Of a stretch of 64,000 nucleotides of DNA, positions 21,986 to 34,602 are shown in pieces (the first letter of the stretch is position 1; the number at the start of each line of letters is the position of its first letter). Position numbers and translations under genes: made by a program. The stretch lies in the NCBI GenBank assembly GCA_029961685.1, contig JARWKL010000009.1:10745758-10809757 (forward strand), read 5' to 3'. The notes beneath the pieces are model-generated. The model was not told the origin of the DNA. It ran no database searches and worked only from the letters and a program-made list of their open reading frames with translations. This stretch comes from Aristolochia californica (Eukaryota; Streptophyta; Magnoliopsida; Piperales; Aristolochiaceae).

Positions 21986-24900
21986 CTCTCAATGCCCTTC
22001 CCAAAAAATGCTAGAAATCCAAATCTAGCGATACCCTCCACTAGTTTTGGGAAGGTACAGGTCCTCCCTTTCAGTGCTTATTTCTTGAGCCTAATGGACT
22101 AGCTATTTACATTTTCGGGTTCTTTCATACACCTTTCTTGTCACAAGGCAATATGGAATTTTATTTTTCAAATATTTGCACATCTTAAAAGAAAAGATTA
22201 CCTCAGTATGAATATTTTTCTTAGAAATCATTCCAAGAAACTTCAAGGGGGGGGGGGAGGTTAGTGTGTTTTCAAAGTGAAAGTGAAAGTGAAATTTTTT
22301 TGTGTTTGTATGCACAATGAAAAATATAGTGGAAAGTACAAAAGAAAATTATTAATAAAATATTCTAATAGATTTAAATTTTAACGGATATTTTTTATCT
22401 AAGTTTTCTAGTAATAAGTTAGGATAGATTTTAACTCTTCTTACTTAATCAATAATAATACTAATTAAACTTTAATTAATTAATTAATTAATTATATAAA
22501 TAAAATAAAAAAATTTACTTTTATGATATCCAAATGCTTAATCAAATTGTTATTTTTTATTTAAATAAACATAAATATTTAATTTATTTTAAATGATTAA
22601 ATAACTAAAAATAAATTAAGATTATTTATTTAATTAAATATATATAAAAGGATTAAACAAATCCATACTTTTATATTATTCAAATGTTAATCAAATTGTT
22701 AATTTAAAAAATTTAAATTCTCACTCTTAAAATAGTCATTAATATAATGTTAAAAATAAGGATTTAATATAAATAAAAAAGTTTATTGTGTTTTATAAAA
22801 TCATCTAATATATTTACCTTTTACTTTAGATAACTATATTTAACTAAAATAAAATAATTTTAAGTTGTTTTAAATTAATAAAAAATTTAAAAATTAACTT
22901 TTTTTAATTTTAAAAAATATTAACATGTTTTAAATTAATAAATGCTTTTTAAAAATAATTATTTATTTAATTAAATAGATTAAAAATGATCTAACAAATA
23001 CTTACTTTTATAATATCCAAATTCTTAATGAAACTGTTACTTGTGTAAAATCTAAATTCTCACTCTTAAATTAGAAATCAAATATAATATTAAAATCAAG
23101 AATTTGTATAAATAAAAAATAGGGTATTTTATTATATAAAACTATTCAGTTAGATTTAACTTTTATAATATAATTTTATTAAACTATTTTTTTAATAAAG
23201 TAAGATAAATTTCAACTTGTTTAAATTAATAAATTAATTAAGCTTTTTAATTTACTTAAATGTAGTTAATTTTATTATATCCAAATGCAAAAGTGAGAGG
23301 GCAGAATGAGCATAACAAGAGTGAGAGAGCGAGTGAGTGATTTAACTTTCTCTCGTTTTTCTCAAGAATAAGTGTCACTTGACACTTACGGTGCATACTA
23401 ACAAGTTTTGGGTTATTTTCACTAGTGAAATTACTTTTATTTTCACTTTCACTTTGTACTAATGGGGCCTTAGTGTGCTCAATGGAAAGTGCAACGTAAA
23501 GTACTTTCTTGTGTTAGTGTACACAATGGAAAATATAATGGAAAGTAGAAGATGAGTTTATTAATTGTGATAGATTTAACCTAATTAAGATAGTTTTATT
23601 TAGAATTTTCAATTAACAAAATAAGATAAGTAACTTTAAAATTAAAAATAAAACTAGGTGGAAGCCTTTCATGGGCTTCATTCAAGAGCCCATGGGATAT
23701 TATCAATTTTGCCAACTCTATGAACTTCTAGAACGCTATCACCACGATCGCCACCATCTACCCAATTTTGATGGTATCCTAATTTCTTCCACCTATTGAC
23801 CTAGTTAATAATTTGTTGTTTCTCTTCATCTCGTTTCTAACACCAAAATTGGAAACTGGAAGGGAGGCCAAGATATGGAACTGTCCATTCGAAAGGGCGG
23901 GGAAGGATGCAAGGTTACCCAGAGGGAGCATTTGCGCTACTGTTCCGATAGGGGCACTCCCGACAGCGTATCAATTGGACAAAATTAGGTATGAATTGAA
24001 AGACCAATCTGTTGCGTTGAACTTGTGAGCGATCGTGGAGAGCATTCTAGAAGCCCATAGAGTTGGCAAAATTGATAATATCGTCGAACTGATACACCGT
24101 CGGGAATGCCTCTATCGGAACAGTAGTGCAAATTCTCTCTCTAGGTAACTTTGTATCCTTCTCCACCCTTTCGAATGCACAGTTCCATATCTTGGCCTCC
24201 CTTCCAATTTACAATTTTGGTGTTAGTAACGAGACAAAGAGAAACAACAAATTATATTTTAGGTCAATAGGTGGAAGAAATTAGGATACCATCAATTGTA
24301 GTAAGCCAAAATTGGTAGATGGTGGCGATTGTGGTGAGAGCATTCTAGAAATCCATAGAGTTGGAAAAATTGACCCACGGGCTCTTGAAGCCCATGAAAA
24401 CCTTCCTCCTAGTTTATTTATAATTTTTAAGTTTCTTATCTTATTTTGTTAATTGAAAAATCTAAATAAAACTATCTTAATAAGGTCAAATCTATCATAG
24501 TATTTTATTAATAAACCCATCTTCTACTTTCCATTATATTTTCCATTGTGTACACTAACACAATAAAGTACTTTACTTTGTACTTTTCATTGAGCACACT
24601 AAGACCTCGTTAGTACACTCTAAAGTGAAAGTGAAAGTGAAAATGAATTACTTTCACTAGCAAAAATAACCCAAAACATGTTAGTGTGCACTGTAAGTGG
24701 CGAGTGGCACTCATTCCTGAGAAAAAAAGGAGGGAAAGTGAAACCACTCCTCCCTAAGGCTAGTGAATTAACTTTCACCCGCGCGCTCACTCACTCTTTC
24801 ACTCTTCTTATGCTCATTTTGCCCTCTCACTTTTGCATTTGAAAATAATAAAATTAAATATTTATTTAAGTATTTTATTTATACATTTAATGAAATTAAA

Positions 24901-26035
24901 AAAGATAAATTTAATTAATTTAATTATTAATTTAAACAAGTTGAAATTTATCTTACGTTATAAATAGAATAGTTAAATAAAATTATATTATAAAAATTAA
25001 ATATAACAAAGTAATGTTAATATTTTTTGAAATTATTTATTTATTTAAAACGAGTTAGTTGTTTTTATTAATTTATAACTACTTAAAATTTATTTTATTT
25101 TAGCCAAATATAGCTATCTAAAAAAAATTATTTATATAAAATCCTTATTTTTATCATTATATTTAATGACTATTTTAAGAGTGAGAATTTAGATTTTGTA
25201 AAGTAACAATTTGATTAACATTTGGATAATATAAAAGTTAGGGTTTGTTTAATCATTTTATATATACTTAATTAAATAAATAGTCTTAATTTATTTTAAT
25301 TATTTAATACTTTAAATTAAATTATATATATTAGATTTTATTTAAATAAAAATATAATAAAATTAAATTTGTAAAAGTATTTTTGAATAATAAAATACCA
25401 TATTTTTTATTTACATAAATTTATAAATTTTAATATTATATTTCAAGAGTGAGAATTTAGATATTAAAAAGTAACAATTTGATTAAGCATTTGGATATCA
25501 TAAAAGTAAAATTTGTTAAGTATTTTATTTATATATATATTTAATTAATTAAATATATAAAGTTTAATTATTATTATTATTGATGAATTAAGAAGAGTTA
25601 AAATCTATCCTAACTTATTAATTGAAAAGTTAGATAAAAAATATCCTATAAAATTTAAATATATTAGAGTATTTTATTAATAAATCTCTTACGTACTTTC
25701 CACTAAACTTTCCATTGTGCATACTAACATAAAAAAATAATTCACTTTCACTTTAACTTTGAAAATGCACTTACCCCCCCCTTGAAGTTTCTAGGAATGA
25801 TTTCTAGGGAAACTATTCGTACGAAAGTAATCTTTTCTTTTAAGATGTGCAAATATCTGAAAAAAGAAAATTCCATATTGCCTTGTGACAAGAAAGGTGT
25901 ATGAAAGGACCTGAAAATGTAAATAGCTAAAGTCCATTAGGCTCAAGAAATAAGCACTAAAAGGGAGGACCTATTCCCAAAACTGGTGGAGGATATCGCT
26001 AGATTTGGATTTCTAGAATTTTTTGGGAAGGGCAT
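21986..26035. repeat. Large inverted repeat (palindrome), arms about 1.95 kb, spacer about 0.1 kb
   Basis: The left arm 21986-23975 is the reverse complement of the right arm 24084-26035 with moderate divergence. Outer ends read CTCTCAATGCCCTTCCC on the left and GGGAAGGGCATTGAGA on the right; inner ends are CCCGACAGCGTATCA and TGATACACCGTCGGG. Each arm holds one AT-rich TIR-like insert (22262-23474 inverted; 24602-25775). A plus-strand frame at 23813-24028 corresponds to the minus-strand frame of the single-arm copies. It could be a foldback-type element or two copies inserted head to head. Confidence 0.8.
22247..22257. repeat. G11 run at the arm terminus
   Basis: Homopolymer at the end of the AT-rich insert in the left arm. 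The equivalent position in the second block is G24 and marks a deletion junction. Confidence 0.7.
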
Positions 26036-26460
26036 TGAGATGGCCTAGATCATTATCTATATCATTTTTAGGAAGTTTTAATTTAACTTACTCAACAATT
26101 CCTTAGGTTGAATGGTACCAAGACGGTGGTTTGGTGGACAAGAAGAGAAGAATTCCTTTGGTGAGTATTAGGAGGAAGTTTTGAAGGTTTCTAATACTAC
26201 TCACTTAAATTGCATTTCTCATTGTATCGAAGTTGGCATTTGGATGGAAATGACTGAATGAGAAATGGAATATGTTTGATCACACAACTTCAGATTGGAC
26301 ATTTTGATGGTTTCAAATTCTGGTCACATAAATTGTATCTTCTTGCTGTATGGAAGTTGGAATTTGGATGAAAAGGATTGAATGAGAAATGGAATATGTA
26401 GCGCAATATCCATAAAGAGCAAGAGGTGGAAAAAAAATGACAAAAAACAAGACAAGTGTG
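26020..26460. repeat. Repeat X fragment, truncated at the copia LTR
   Basis: Matches 56171-56610 but stops at GACAAGTGTG, about 230 bp before the copia insertion site, where truncated LTR sequence begins. Confidence 0.75.
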
Positions 26461-26762
26461 AAAATGTATATTAAATATAATTTATGTTCATAATTGTTGT
26501 ATAATTTGGGATATGTACATAGGGTTATTTGATTAGGCTTAATGGGATGGGGGGGGGGCGGGGGGTGTATTGTCTTGGGCCCATGGGCCATTTTGTAACA
26601 GGAAAATCTAAAGGTTAAATACCTAATGAAAGGGGGAAAATCCCCAACGGAAACATTTTGATTAATCTTTCGTCTGCTTTGTTTTGCCGTGAAACCAGAG
26701 AGCTACGCTCTCTCTTGTGGGTGTTTGGACTGTTCCGTCAGTCCCTTGATTTTGATTTGTCA

Positions 26763-26774
26763 TGGTATCAGAGC
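26763..26774 (+). other. Primer binding site (tRNA-iMet) of copia copy 1
   Basis: TGGTATCAGAGC directly after the LTR end TTGTCA, complementary to the 3' end of initiator tRNA-Met, the usual copia primer. Confidence 0.9.
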
Positions 26775-27453
26775 TCCGAAGATTAACCGTCCGACGCATT
26801 TTTGTCCGATGACCTATGTTGTTCGACGAGTTTTTTTTTTTCGGCATTGATTGCGGGCGTCGTTAGAAAAACCTGTCGGGTGGTTCCGTTGCCGGAAAAG
26901 CTACGGGGTTCCGTTGCCAGGAAGAGGGTTCTAGCCGGAAGGGGAAATGAAAGGGAGAGGGTTCTCGCCGGAAGGGGAAACGAAAGGGGTGGTTTTCGGG
27001 GGTTGTCGGAAAGCATTGTTCGAGCTCGGGAAAGTTGTGGTTCCGTCGTCAGAAAAGCTCCATCGGTGGTTTCGTTGCCGGAGAAGCTACAACGGGAAGG
27101 GGGTTCTCGTCGGGAAACTCGCCGGAAGGGGGAACGAAGGTACGATTTTTTTTTCTCCTGCGCGTTCGATTGATTATTTGGCATAAGGTCGTTATAAAAT
27201 TTGCGAACCTTTGTGGGATGATTTGAAACTTCTGAAAGTTTTGGGGGCCATTCTGGAATTTCTGAAGGTGTGAGGGTGTTTTTCGAATTTCTAATAGTTT
27301 GGGGGTCTAATTCGAATTTCTGTTAACCTGGGGGCAAATCTTGGATTTCTGCAAGTGTAGGGGTCCACTTGAAATTTATGAAAAGTGGGGGTATGTTTTG
27401 AATTTCTTATCTTGCGGGGGTGCATTAGGAATTTTGCTAGATTCGATCTTATC

Positions 27454-29054
27454 ATGCCAGCAGACAAGTCCAATTTCACTACTATTCGATTCACGGGCAA
27501 GTACTACGGTACTTGGGAATTTCAGTTCTAGTTATTTGTTCAGGGAAGAGGTTTATGGGGTCATATTGATGGGAGTGATCTGGCACCTGGCGATGCTAAC
27601 GCATTGTCAAAATGGATCATCATGGATGCTAGAGTCATGACTTGGATACTTGCATCTCTTGAGCCTCACTAGTCCCAAATCTGAGGCCCTACAAAACTGC
27701 CGCAGATATGTGGAATTACCTCCACAAGGTTTATCGTCAAACCAACACGGCCCAACGATTTTAAGTTGAATATGAACTTGCAAATTTCACCCAAGGCAGT
27801 CGTTCGATTGAAGAATATTTTTCGGGCTTCCAAAATTTATGGGTTGATTACATTGACATTGTTTACGAGGATGTCCCTGCCGCTGCTCTCTCTGTTGTGC
27901 AAGCTGTACATGACACCAGTAAACGGGATCAATTCTTGATGAAGCTTCGTCCTGAGTTTGAGATTGCTCAATCACATCTGATGAATCGTCATCCAGTGCC
28001 GTCCCTGGATACCTGTTTGAGTGAACTTCTCTGGGAGGAGCAGCGCTTTACTACTCAGGCTGGCATGGAACCTCGCATTCAGGCTGATCTCTCGGCTCCT
28101 GTAGCTTATGTAGCACCAAGAAGACCTAAGGGTCGGGACACCAGTTCTGTTCAGTGCTTCCACTGCAAAGCTTATAGTCACTTTGTTCGGAACTCCCCCA
28201 AGGGGTCGGTTCTGTTCTATAGCTACTGTAAAATGCCGGGTCATCACATCACCGTTTGCCCTACACAACCTGAAAGGAGGAAGCCAACAGCTTATCATGC
28301 ATCCACCGATACATCTAGTTCTGCCACATTGCCACCTGCCGTTTCAGTCCCTATCATTCCTGTTCCACCAGCACCTGCCAGTTCCACCATTCTCACTCCT
28401 GAAATGGTACAACAGATGATCATTTCTGCCTTTTCTACTTTTGGTATCTCAGGTAAACAGAACCTTTTTACTCAACCATGGTATTTTGATTATAGTGCCT
28501 CTAACCACATGACCAACAATGTGGTATGTCTTTCAAATGTCAGAAAGTATGATGGCAATATGCACATCAACACTGCTGATGGTAGTACTCTGCCTATCAG
28601 TGTTGTTGGTGACCTCTCTCCATCTTTAGTTGATGTCTTTGTGTCTCCTGACTTGTCGACAAACCTTTTGTATGTTGGTCAATTAGTTGATAAAAACTGT
28701 AATATTCAGTTTTCTCGCTTTGGTTGTGTTATGCAGGATCAAGCGTCGGGGAAGGTGATCGCGAAGGGGCCTAAAGTGGGCAGGCTATTTTCACTTAAAG
28801 TCTTTCTATCCACTGTTATTCCCCGTTCTCCTGTAATTTCTTTTGCTTGTAATGTTGTTGGATTTGGCCCTAAGTTGTGGCATAGACGTCTAGGCCACCC
28901 AAACTTGTATGTACTTCGTACATTATTTAAATCGGGTTTATTAGGCAATCAAGATTGTACTTCTCATGATACGTCTTTTGACTGTTCATCATGTAAACTT
29001 GGCAAAAGTAAAACTCTATCATTTCTGCAACATTCCTCGCATTCCTCCCACTGA
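27454..29054 (+). pseudogene. copia copy 1 gag-protease-integrase N-terminus
   Basis: Gag packages element RNA. Its start ATG is at 27454, but stops occur early (after WEFQF) and near 27670-27690. From 27897 the frame is open to a TGA at 29052-29054, covering the gag C-terminus (DQFLMKLRPEFEIAQSHLMN), one zinc knuckle (CFHCKAYSHFVRNS, last Cys replaced by Ser), a second degraded knuckle (YSYCKMPGHHITVC), protease and integrase zinc domain (LWHRRLGHPN ... CSSCKLGK). The protease motif is DYSA instead of the usual D-S/T-G, so it should be inactive. The terminal TGA is shared with copy 2. Confidence 0.85.
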
Positions 29055-30021
29055 TTTGACCTTATTCATAGTGATGTTTGGGGAATTGCTCCCGTTATCT
29101 CGCATGAACAAATTAAGTACTTTGTCACCTTTATTGATGACTTTAGTCGATTTACCTTAGTCTACTTCCTACGGGCTAAGTCTAAAGTTTTTGTCATTTT
29201 TAAGAGGTTTCTTGCCCTCATTGAAACACAGTTCTTCGCTCTGACTCTAGAGGCGAGTACATGTCGGCAGAATTCCAAGAATTTCTTCAAAGCAAAGGCA
29301 TTATCTCTCAACGTTCTTCTCCCTCGACACCCAACAAAATGGTGTTGCTAAGCGCAAAAATCGTCACCTTCTTGATATGGTCTGCACCCTTCTCATTGAA
29401 TCATCCGTTCCTCCTAGGTTTTGGTGTGAAGCTCTCTCTACCTTCGTCCATTTAATTAACCCCCTGCCTTCGCCTGTCTTGCATCATGTCTCTCCCTTTG
29501 TTAAATTATTCGGTTATTCTCTGTCCTACATAGATCTTCGGACGTTCGGTTGTGTTTGTTTCGTGCATTTACCTGATCATGAACGATATAAACTTACAAC
29601 CCAATCTGTTATGTGTGCATTTCTTGGGTATGGCGGTTCTCAAAAGGGCTATGTTTGCTACGATCCTCAGGCGTGTCGAGTCCTTGTTTCTCGGAATGTG
29701 GTCTTCTTTGAAAACCAATATTTCTTTCCCTCTCAAGTTACACTTCCGTCTACCTCTTTTTCTAGTTTGTCGAGCTTTGATGAGCCTCAACCCACTGCCT
29801 CGCTGCCCTCTCCTCCTTCTGACCTAGCGCTTGCTCCTGATCCTCCCTCTGCTCCTGCTCCCCTCAATCTTCACAGATCCACATGTAGTTCTCACCCTCC
29901 TGACTGCTTTGGTTTTCCCTCCCCTGTATCTCTGGTAGCTACTTTGTCTTCTATTTCCATTCCTTCTAGCCATAAACAGGCTATAGCACATGAGTGTTGG
30001 AAAAAGGCCATGCAAAACTGA
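29055..30021 (+). pseudogene. copia copy 1 integrase core and linker, frameshifted
   Basis: The core continues after the stop with FDLIHSDVWG and FIDDFSRFTLVYFL, carrying the first two catalytic acids. A one-base deletion near 29330, relative to copy 2, shifts the frame. The rest reads from 29377 (PPRFWCEALSTFVHLINPLPS) through GCVCFVHLPDHERYK to a Pro/Ser-rich linker. At the catalytic Glu position both copies have Lys (AKRKNRH where copia elements normally have AERKNRH). Confidence 0.8.
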
Positions 30022-30133
30022 ACTACAAGCGCTAGAGGAGAATCACACCTGGGACATTGTGGCTTGCCCTCCTACTATTCGACCTCTTGGAAGAAAGTGA
30101 ATCTTCTCTGTCAAGCTGCGTTCAGATGGATCG

Positions 30134-30511
30134 TTGGATCGGTACAAAGCCCGTCTTGTGGCCCTGGGGAACAGGCAGGAATATGGGATTGATTATGAGG
30201 AAACTTTTGCCCCATTTGCCAAGATGACCACAGTTCGTACTATCTTAGCCAGTACGGCCTCTCAATCTTGGCCATTGCATCAGATGGATGTGAAGAATGC
30301 CTTTCTCCACGGTGATCTGCAGGAAGATGTCTATATAAAGCTTCCCTCGGGTATGTCTACATCCTCTCCTGATCAAGTCTGCAAGCTCCGACGTCCTTTG
30401 TATGGGCTTAAAGAAGCCCCCCGAGCTTGGTTTGAGAAATTTTTTAGCACACTTATCCTCCACCGGTTTACCCAGAGTCAGTATGATTCATCTCACTTTA
30501 ATCATCAAAAA
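30134..30511 (+). pseudogene. copia copy 1 reverse transcriptase, 5' fragment
   Basis: Reads DRYKARLVALGN, YGIDYEETFAP, MDVKNAFLHGDLQED and LYGLKEAPRAWFEKF, then ends at the junction with repeat X about 25 codons before the YVDD site. It lacks the stop found in copy 2 at 60675. It cannot encode a polymerase. Confidence 0.88.
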
Positions 30512-30690
30512 GTGATGTCCAATAACACATCAAAAAGAAGAAAAACATAAAATGTAATGCACATACTTATCCACCATAGGCTCAAAAAGCGAACAAACAA
30601 ACTATTCTTTTCTATACATTGTTCAAATATTCAAATTTCAATCTCAATCTTATAATTTGATATACATATTTACTGATACATTGCATTTAC
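30512..30690. repeat. Repeat X fragment
   Basis: Matches 3206-3360 and 63943 onward. It joins at about 30691 to sequence equivalent to 8889, so the counterpart of 3360-8889 is missing here. Confidence 0.75.
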
Positions 30691-33235
30691 CTTTAAAATA
30701 TTTCTTATAATTTTCTAGTAAGTCACTAATAGTAATAGGATTTTATTTAAAAGACTTTTTGGAAATATGTATCATAGGAAAAACATTTCTAGTTTTTACT
30801 AGAATATAAATTTTCAACCAGGCTCGAACATAGGCAGGTTCAGGCTCGGCTCAGGTCGATGCCACCCCTGCTTCCCACCAGTGACATGTCTAGATAAGGA
30901 AGTCGGAGTAGCTTCTCTTGAAATGTTGTTCCATTCGACCTCGAAACGGTTAGGTAGTAGTTTCTGGTCAAGGTTTGTCTGGAAGGTTTTGACATAGTTG
31001 AAGACGTAATCCCATCTCCCACAACTTCAACCCAACAAATTGGTCTTTCAATTCATACATAATTTCGTCCAACCGATTCACCGTCGGGAGTGCCTCTATC
31101 GGAATAGTAGTGCAAATGCTCTCTCTGGGTAACTTTGCATCCTTCTCCGCTGAATGCACAATTCTATATCTTGTCCTCCCTTCCAATTTACAATTTTGGT
31201 GTTAGAAACGAGGCGAAGAGAAACAAAAAATTATAAACTAGGTCAATAGATGGAAGAAATTAGGATACCATCAATTGTAGTAAGCCAAAATTGAGTAGAT
31301 GGTGGCGATTGTGGTGAGAGCGTTCTAGAAATCCATAGAGTCAACAAAATTGATAATATCCCATGGGATCTTGAAGCCCATGAAAACCTTCCACCGAGTT
31401 TTATTTTTAATTTTTAAGTTACTTATCTTATTTTGTTAATTGAAAAATCTAAATAAAACTATCTTAATAAGGTCAAATCTATCACAGTATTTTATTAATA
31501 TATTTTCCATTATGTACACTAACACAAGAGAGTACTTTACGTTGCACTTTCCATTGAGCACCCTAAGGCCTTATTAGTACACTCTGAAGTGAAAGTGAAA
31601 ATGAAAGTACTTTCATTAGTGAAAATAGCCCAAAACCTGTTAGTGTATACCGTAACTGGCGAGTGACACTCATTCTTGAGAAAAAAAACGAGGGAAAGTA
31701 AAATCACTCCTCCCTGAGGTTAGTGAATTCACTTTCACTCGCATGCTCACTTGCTCTCTCACTCTTGTTATGCTCATTTTGCCCTCTCATTTTCGCATTT
31801 GGATATAATAAAATTAAATATTTGTTTAAGTATTTTATTTTATACATTTAATTAAATTTAAAAAGATTAATTTAATTAATTAATTATTAATTTAAACAAG
31901 TTGAAATTTATCTTACATTATTAAAAAAGTTAAAATAATTAAATTATAAAAATTAAATCTAACAAAGTAATTTTAACTATTTTTATTTATATAAATTCAT
32001 GATTTTAATATTATATTTGATTTCTAATTTAAGAGTGAGAATTTGGATTTTACACAAGTAACAATTTGATTAAGAATTTGGATATTATAAAAGAAAGTAT
32101 TTGTTTGATCATATTTTTATATATTTAACTAAAAAATTAATTATTAATTTTTTTATTAATTTTAGATAAGTTTTATTTTTTAAAATTATATTTTTATTTA
32201 AAACAAGTTAATTTTTTATTAATTTAAAACTTCTTAAAATTTATTTTATTTTAGCCAAATATTGCTATTTAAATTAAAAGTAAAATCTATTAGATGATTT
32301 TGTAAAATAAAATAAATTTTTTTATTTATATAAAATTCTTATTTTTCACATTATATTTAATGACTATTTTAAGAGTGAGAATTTAGATTTTTTAAAGTAA
32401 CTATTTGATTAACATTTGGATAATATAAAAGCATGGATTTGTTTAATCATTTTATAAATATTTAATTAAATAAATTGTCATAATTTTTTAATTATTTAAT
32501 ACTTTAAAATTAATTAGATATGTTTGAGTTTAATTAAATAAAAAATCTAATAAATTTAAAATTTAAAAGTATTTTTGAATAATAAAATACCATCTTTTTA
32601 TTTACCTAAATTTATAAATTTTAATATTATATTTAATTATTATTTTAGGAGTGAGAATTTAGATATTAAAAAGTAACAATTTGATTAGGCATTTTGATAT
32701 CATAAAAGTGAAATTTTTTAAGTTATTTATTTATATATAAGTAATTAATTAAATAAATAAAGTTTAATTATTATTATTATTGATGAATTAAGAAGAGTTA
32801 AAATCTATCCTAACTTATTAATAGAAAATTTAGATAAACAATATCCTATAAAATTTAAATCTATTGGAGTATTTTATTAATAAATTTCTTATGTACTTTC
32901 CACTAAACTTTCCATTATGCATACTAACATAAAAAAATAATTCACTTTGACTTTCACTTTCAAAATGCACTAAACCCCCCTTGAAGTTTGTAGGAATGAT
33001 TTCTTTGGAAAATATTCGCACGAAAGTAATCTTTCTTTTAAGATGTGCAAATATCTGAAAAAGAAAATTCCATATTGCCTTGTGACAAGAAAGGTGTATG
33101 AAAGGACCCGAAAATGTAAATAGCTAATGTCCATTAGGCTCAAGAAATAAGCACTGAAAGGGAAGACCTATCCCTTCCCAGAACTAGTGGAGGATATTTC
33201 TAGATTTGGATTTCTAAATTTTTTTGGGAAGGGCA
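30691..33235. repeat. Single-arm copy of the large repeat, second block
   Basis: Equivalent to 8889-11360: the hAT-like end (30780-30880), the proximal frames (31186-30968 minus; the plus-strand frame here has a stop), and the AT-rich TIR-like insert (31567-32983). 30740-30810 keeps about 60 bp absent at 8935. No intact gene. Confidence 0.65.
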
Positions 33236-34602
33236 TTGAGATGGCCTTGAACATTATCTATATCAATTTTAGGAAGTTTTAATTTAACTTACTCAACAAT
33301 TCCTTAGGTTGAATAGTACCAAGACGGTGGTTTGGTGGACAAGAAGAGAAGAATTCCTTTGGTGAGTATTAGGAGGAAGTTTCGAAGGTTTCTAATACTA
33401 TTCACTTAAATTGCATTTCTCATTATATCGAAGTTGGCATTTGGATGGAAAGGACTGAATGCGAAATGGAATCTGTTTGCTCACACAACTTCAGATTGGA
33501 CGTTTTGATGGTTTCAAATTCTGGTCACATAAATTGTATTTTCTCATTGTATGAAAGTTGGAATTTGGATGAAAATGATTGAATGAGAAATGGAATCTAT
33601 AGAGCAATATCCATAAAGAGCAAGAGGTAAAAAAAAGAAGACAAAAAAAATCTAACAAGACAAGTGTGAATAATAAACCATTCTTGTGCTCCTAAAACAT
33701 CATTCTAATATTCAAATTTCAATAAGTACTTCATCACACAATATAATAAAAGTTATTACGATACATTAACCATCCTTTTAGAACATCTAAGAATTACACT
33801 CCCACATTCAATCATCACAACACACATTTCTGAATACTTAAACCAATGGTGTCAGATTAAAGAGCTTGTAACGGGTTTAGTTGGAACACCGAGCCTACAA
33901 CAAACTTGAGTCATAATGATAAGACGGTTCCAGGAATAGATGTGATGTCCGCAATATGAAAGTCTGACAGTTATGGGTGGTTTCAAACCAAGCTGGCTCG
34001 AGCTCGGCTCCGTTCTGGCACGGTTCAATTCAGTATACCTGGATCTTGAGCCGATTTTGAGATCCGGGATGGGCTCGTTTAAATTGACGAGCCGAGCTCA
34101 ACTGAATCAAAGTTTGGCTCGAAAGCTCATGAGCCGGCTCGTTAATTTAACAAGCGGTGCAGGATTCGGGGGATTTGGGGGAGTCGGGACTAGGGAGCGG
34201 GACCAAGAGCTGGAGCGTCGAGCGGAGTGGGAGAGAGGGGAGAGAGAGCGGGGGGGGGGGGGGGGGGGGGGGGGGAATTCTTCCTCCCCTCGTCACTGCT
34301 GAGCCCCTCCCATCCGTTGTTGTTGCCACCTTTGTCGCTGTCGACAATTGCCTCACCGGCCGCCTTCTGCCTTTTCGTCACCACTGATTTTGTGGCCACC
34401 GCTATATTTCTTCCCCCTAGTCTGCCTTCACCTTTGTTTCCGTCGTCACCGTTTCCGTCATCACAACCGTTATTGCCGAAAAAAGTTCCTTGCCGACGCC
34501 GCTGGAAACTTTTCCCTCCGCGTCGTTCCTCATCCTTGGTGGAAACCAGAGGACCTAAGTTAGAAGGAAAAAAATAATCCCCCCTAGCGAGAAGACAATT
34601 TC
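33236..34602. repeat. Repeat X first half plus left part of the hAT-like insert
   Basis: 33236-33970 is X. 33971-34602 equals 12117-12723, including the GC-rich stretch, here with a G26 run at 34250-34275. The similarity stops sharply after CAATTTC at 34602, where second-block-specific DNA begins. Confidence 0.7.

Larger units (their letters stand above)
26461..30511 (+). mobile_element. Ty1/copia element, copy 1, truncated at both ends
   Basis: Contains a 5' LTR missing its first 14 bases (26461-26762), PBS, gag, protease, integrase and the start of RT, then breaks at TTTAATCATCAAAAAG into repeat X. The 5' junction also removes flanking X sequence, so both ends were lost by deletion. Inside, lesions shared with copy 2 (stop before the integrase core, shift between integrase and RT) sit beside private ones. 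Same orientation and context as the 56.8-62.3 kb copy. Confidence 0.93.

Noticed and set aside
26783..27226. Several 60-130 codon frames in the copia leader (also 57157-57604)
   Set aside because: They lie between PBS and gag in CGCCGGAAGGGG-type repeats, on both strands, and are not conserved in frame between copies.
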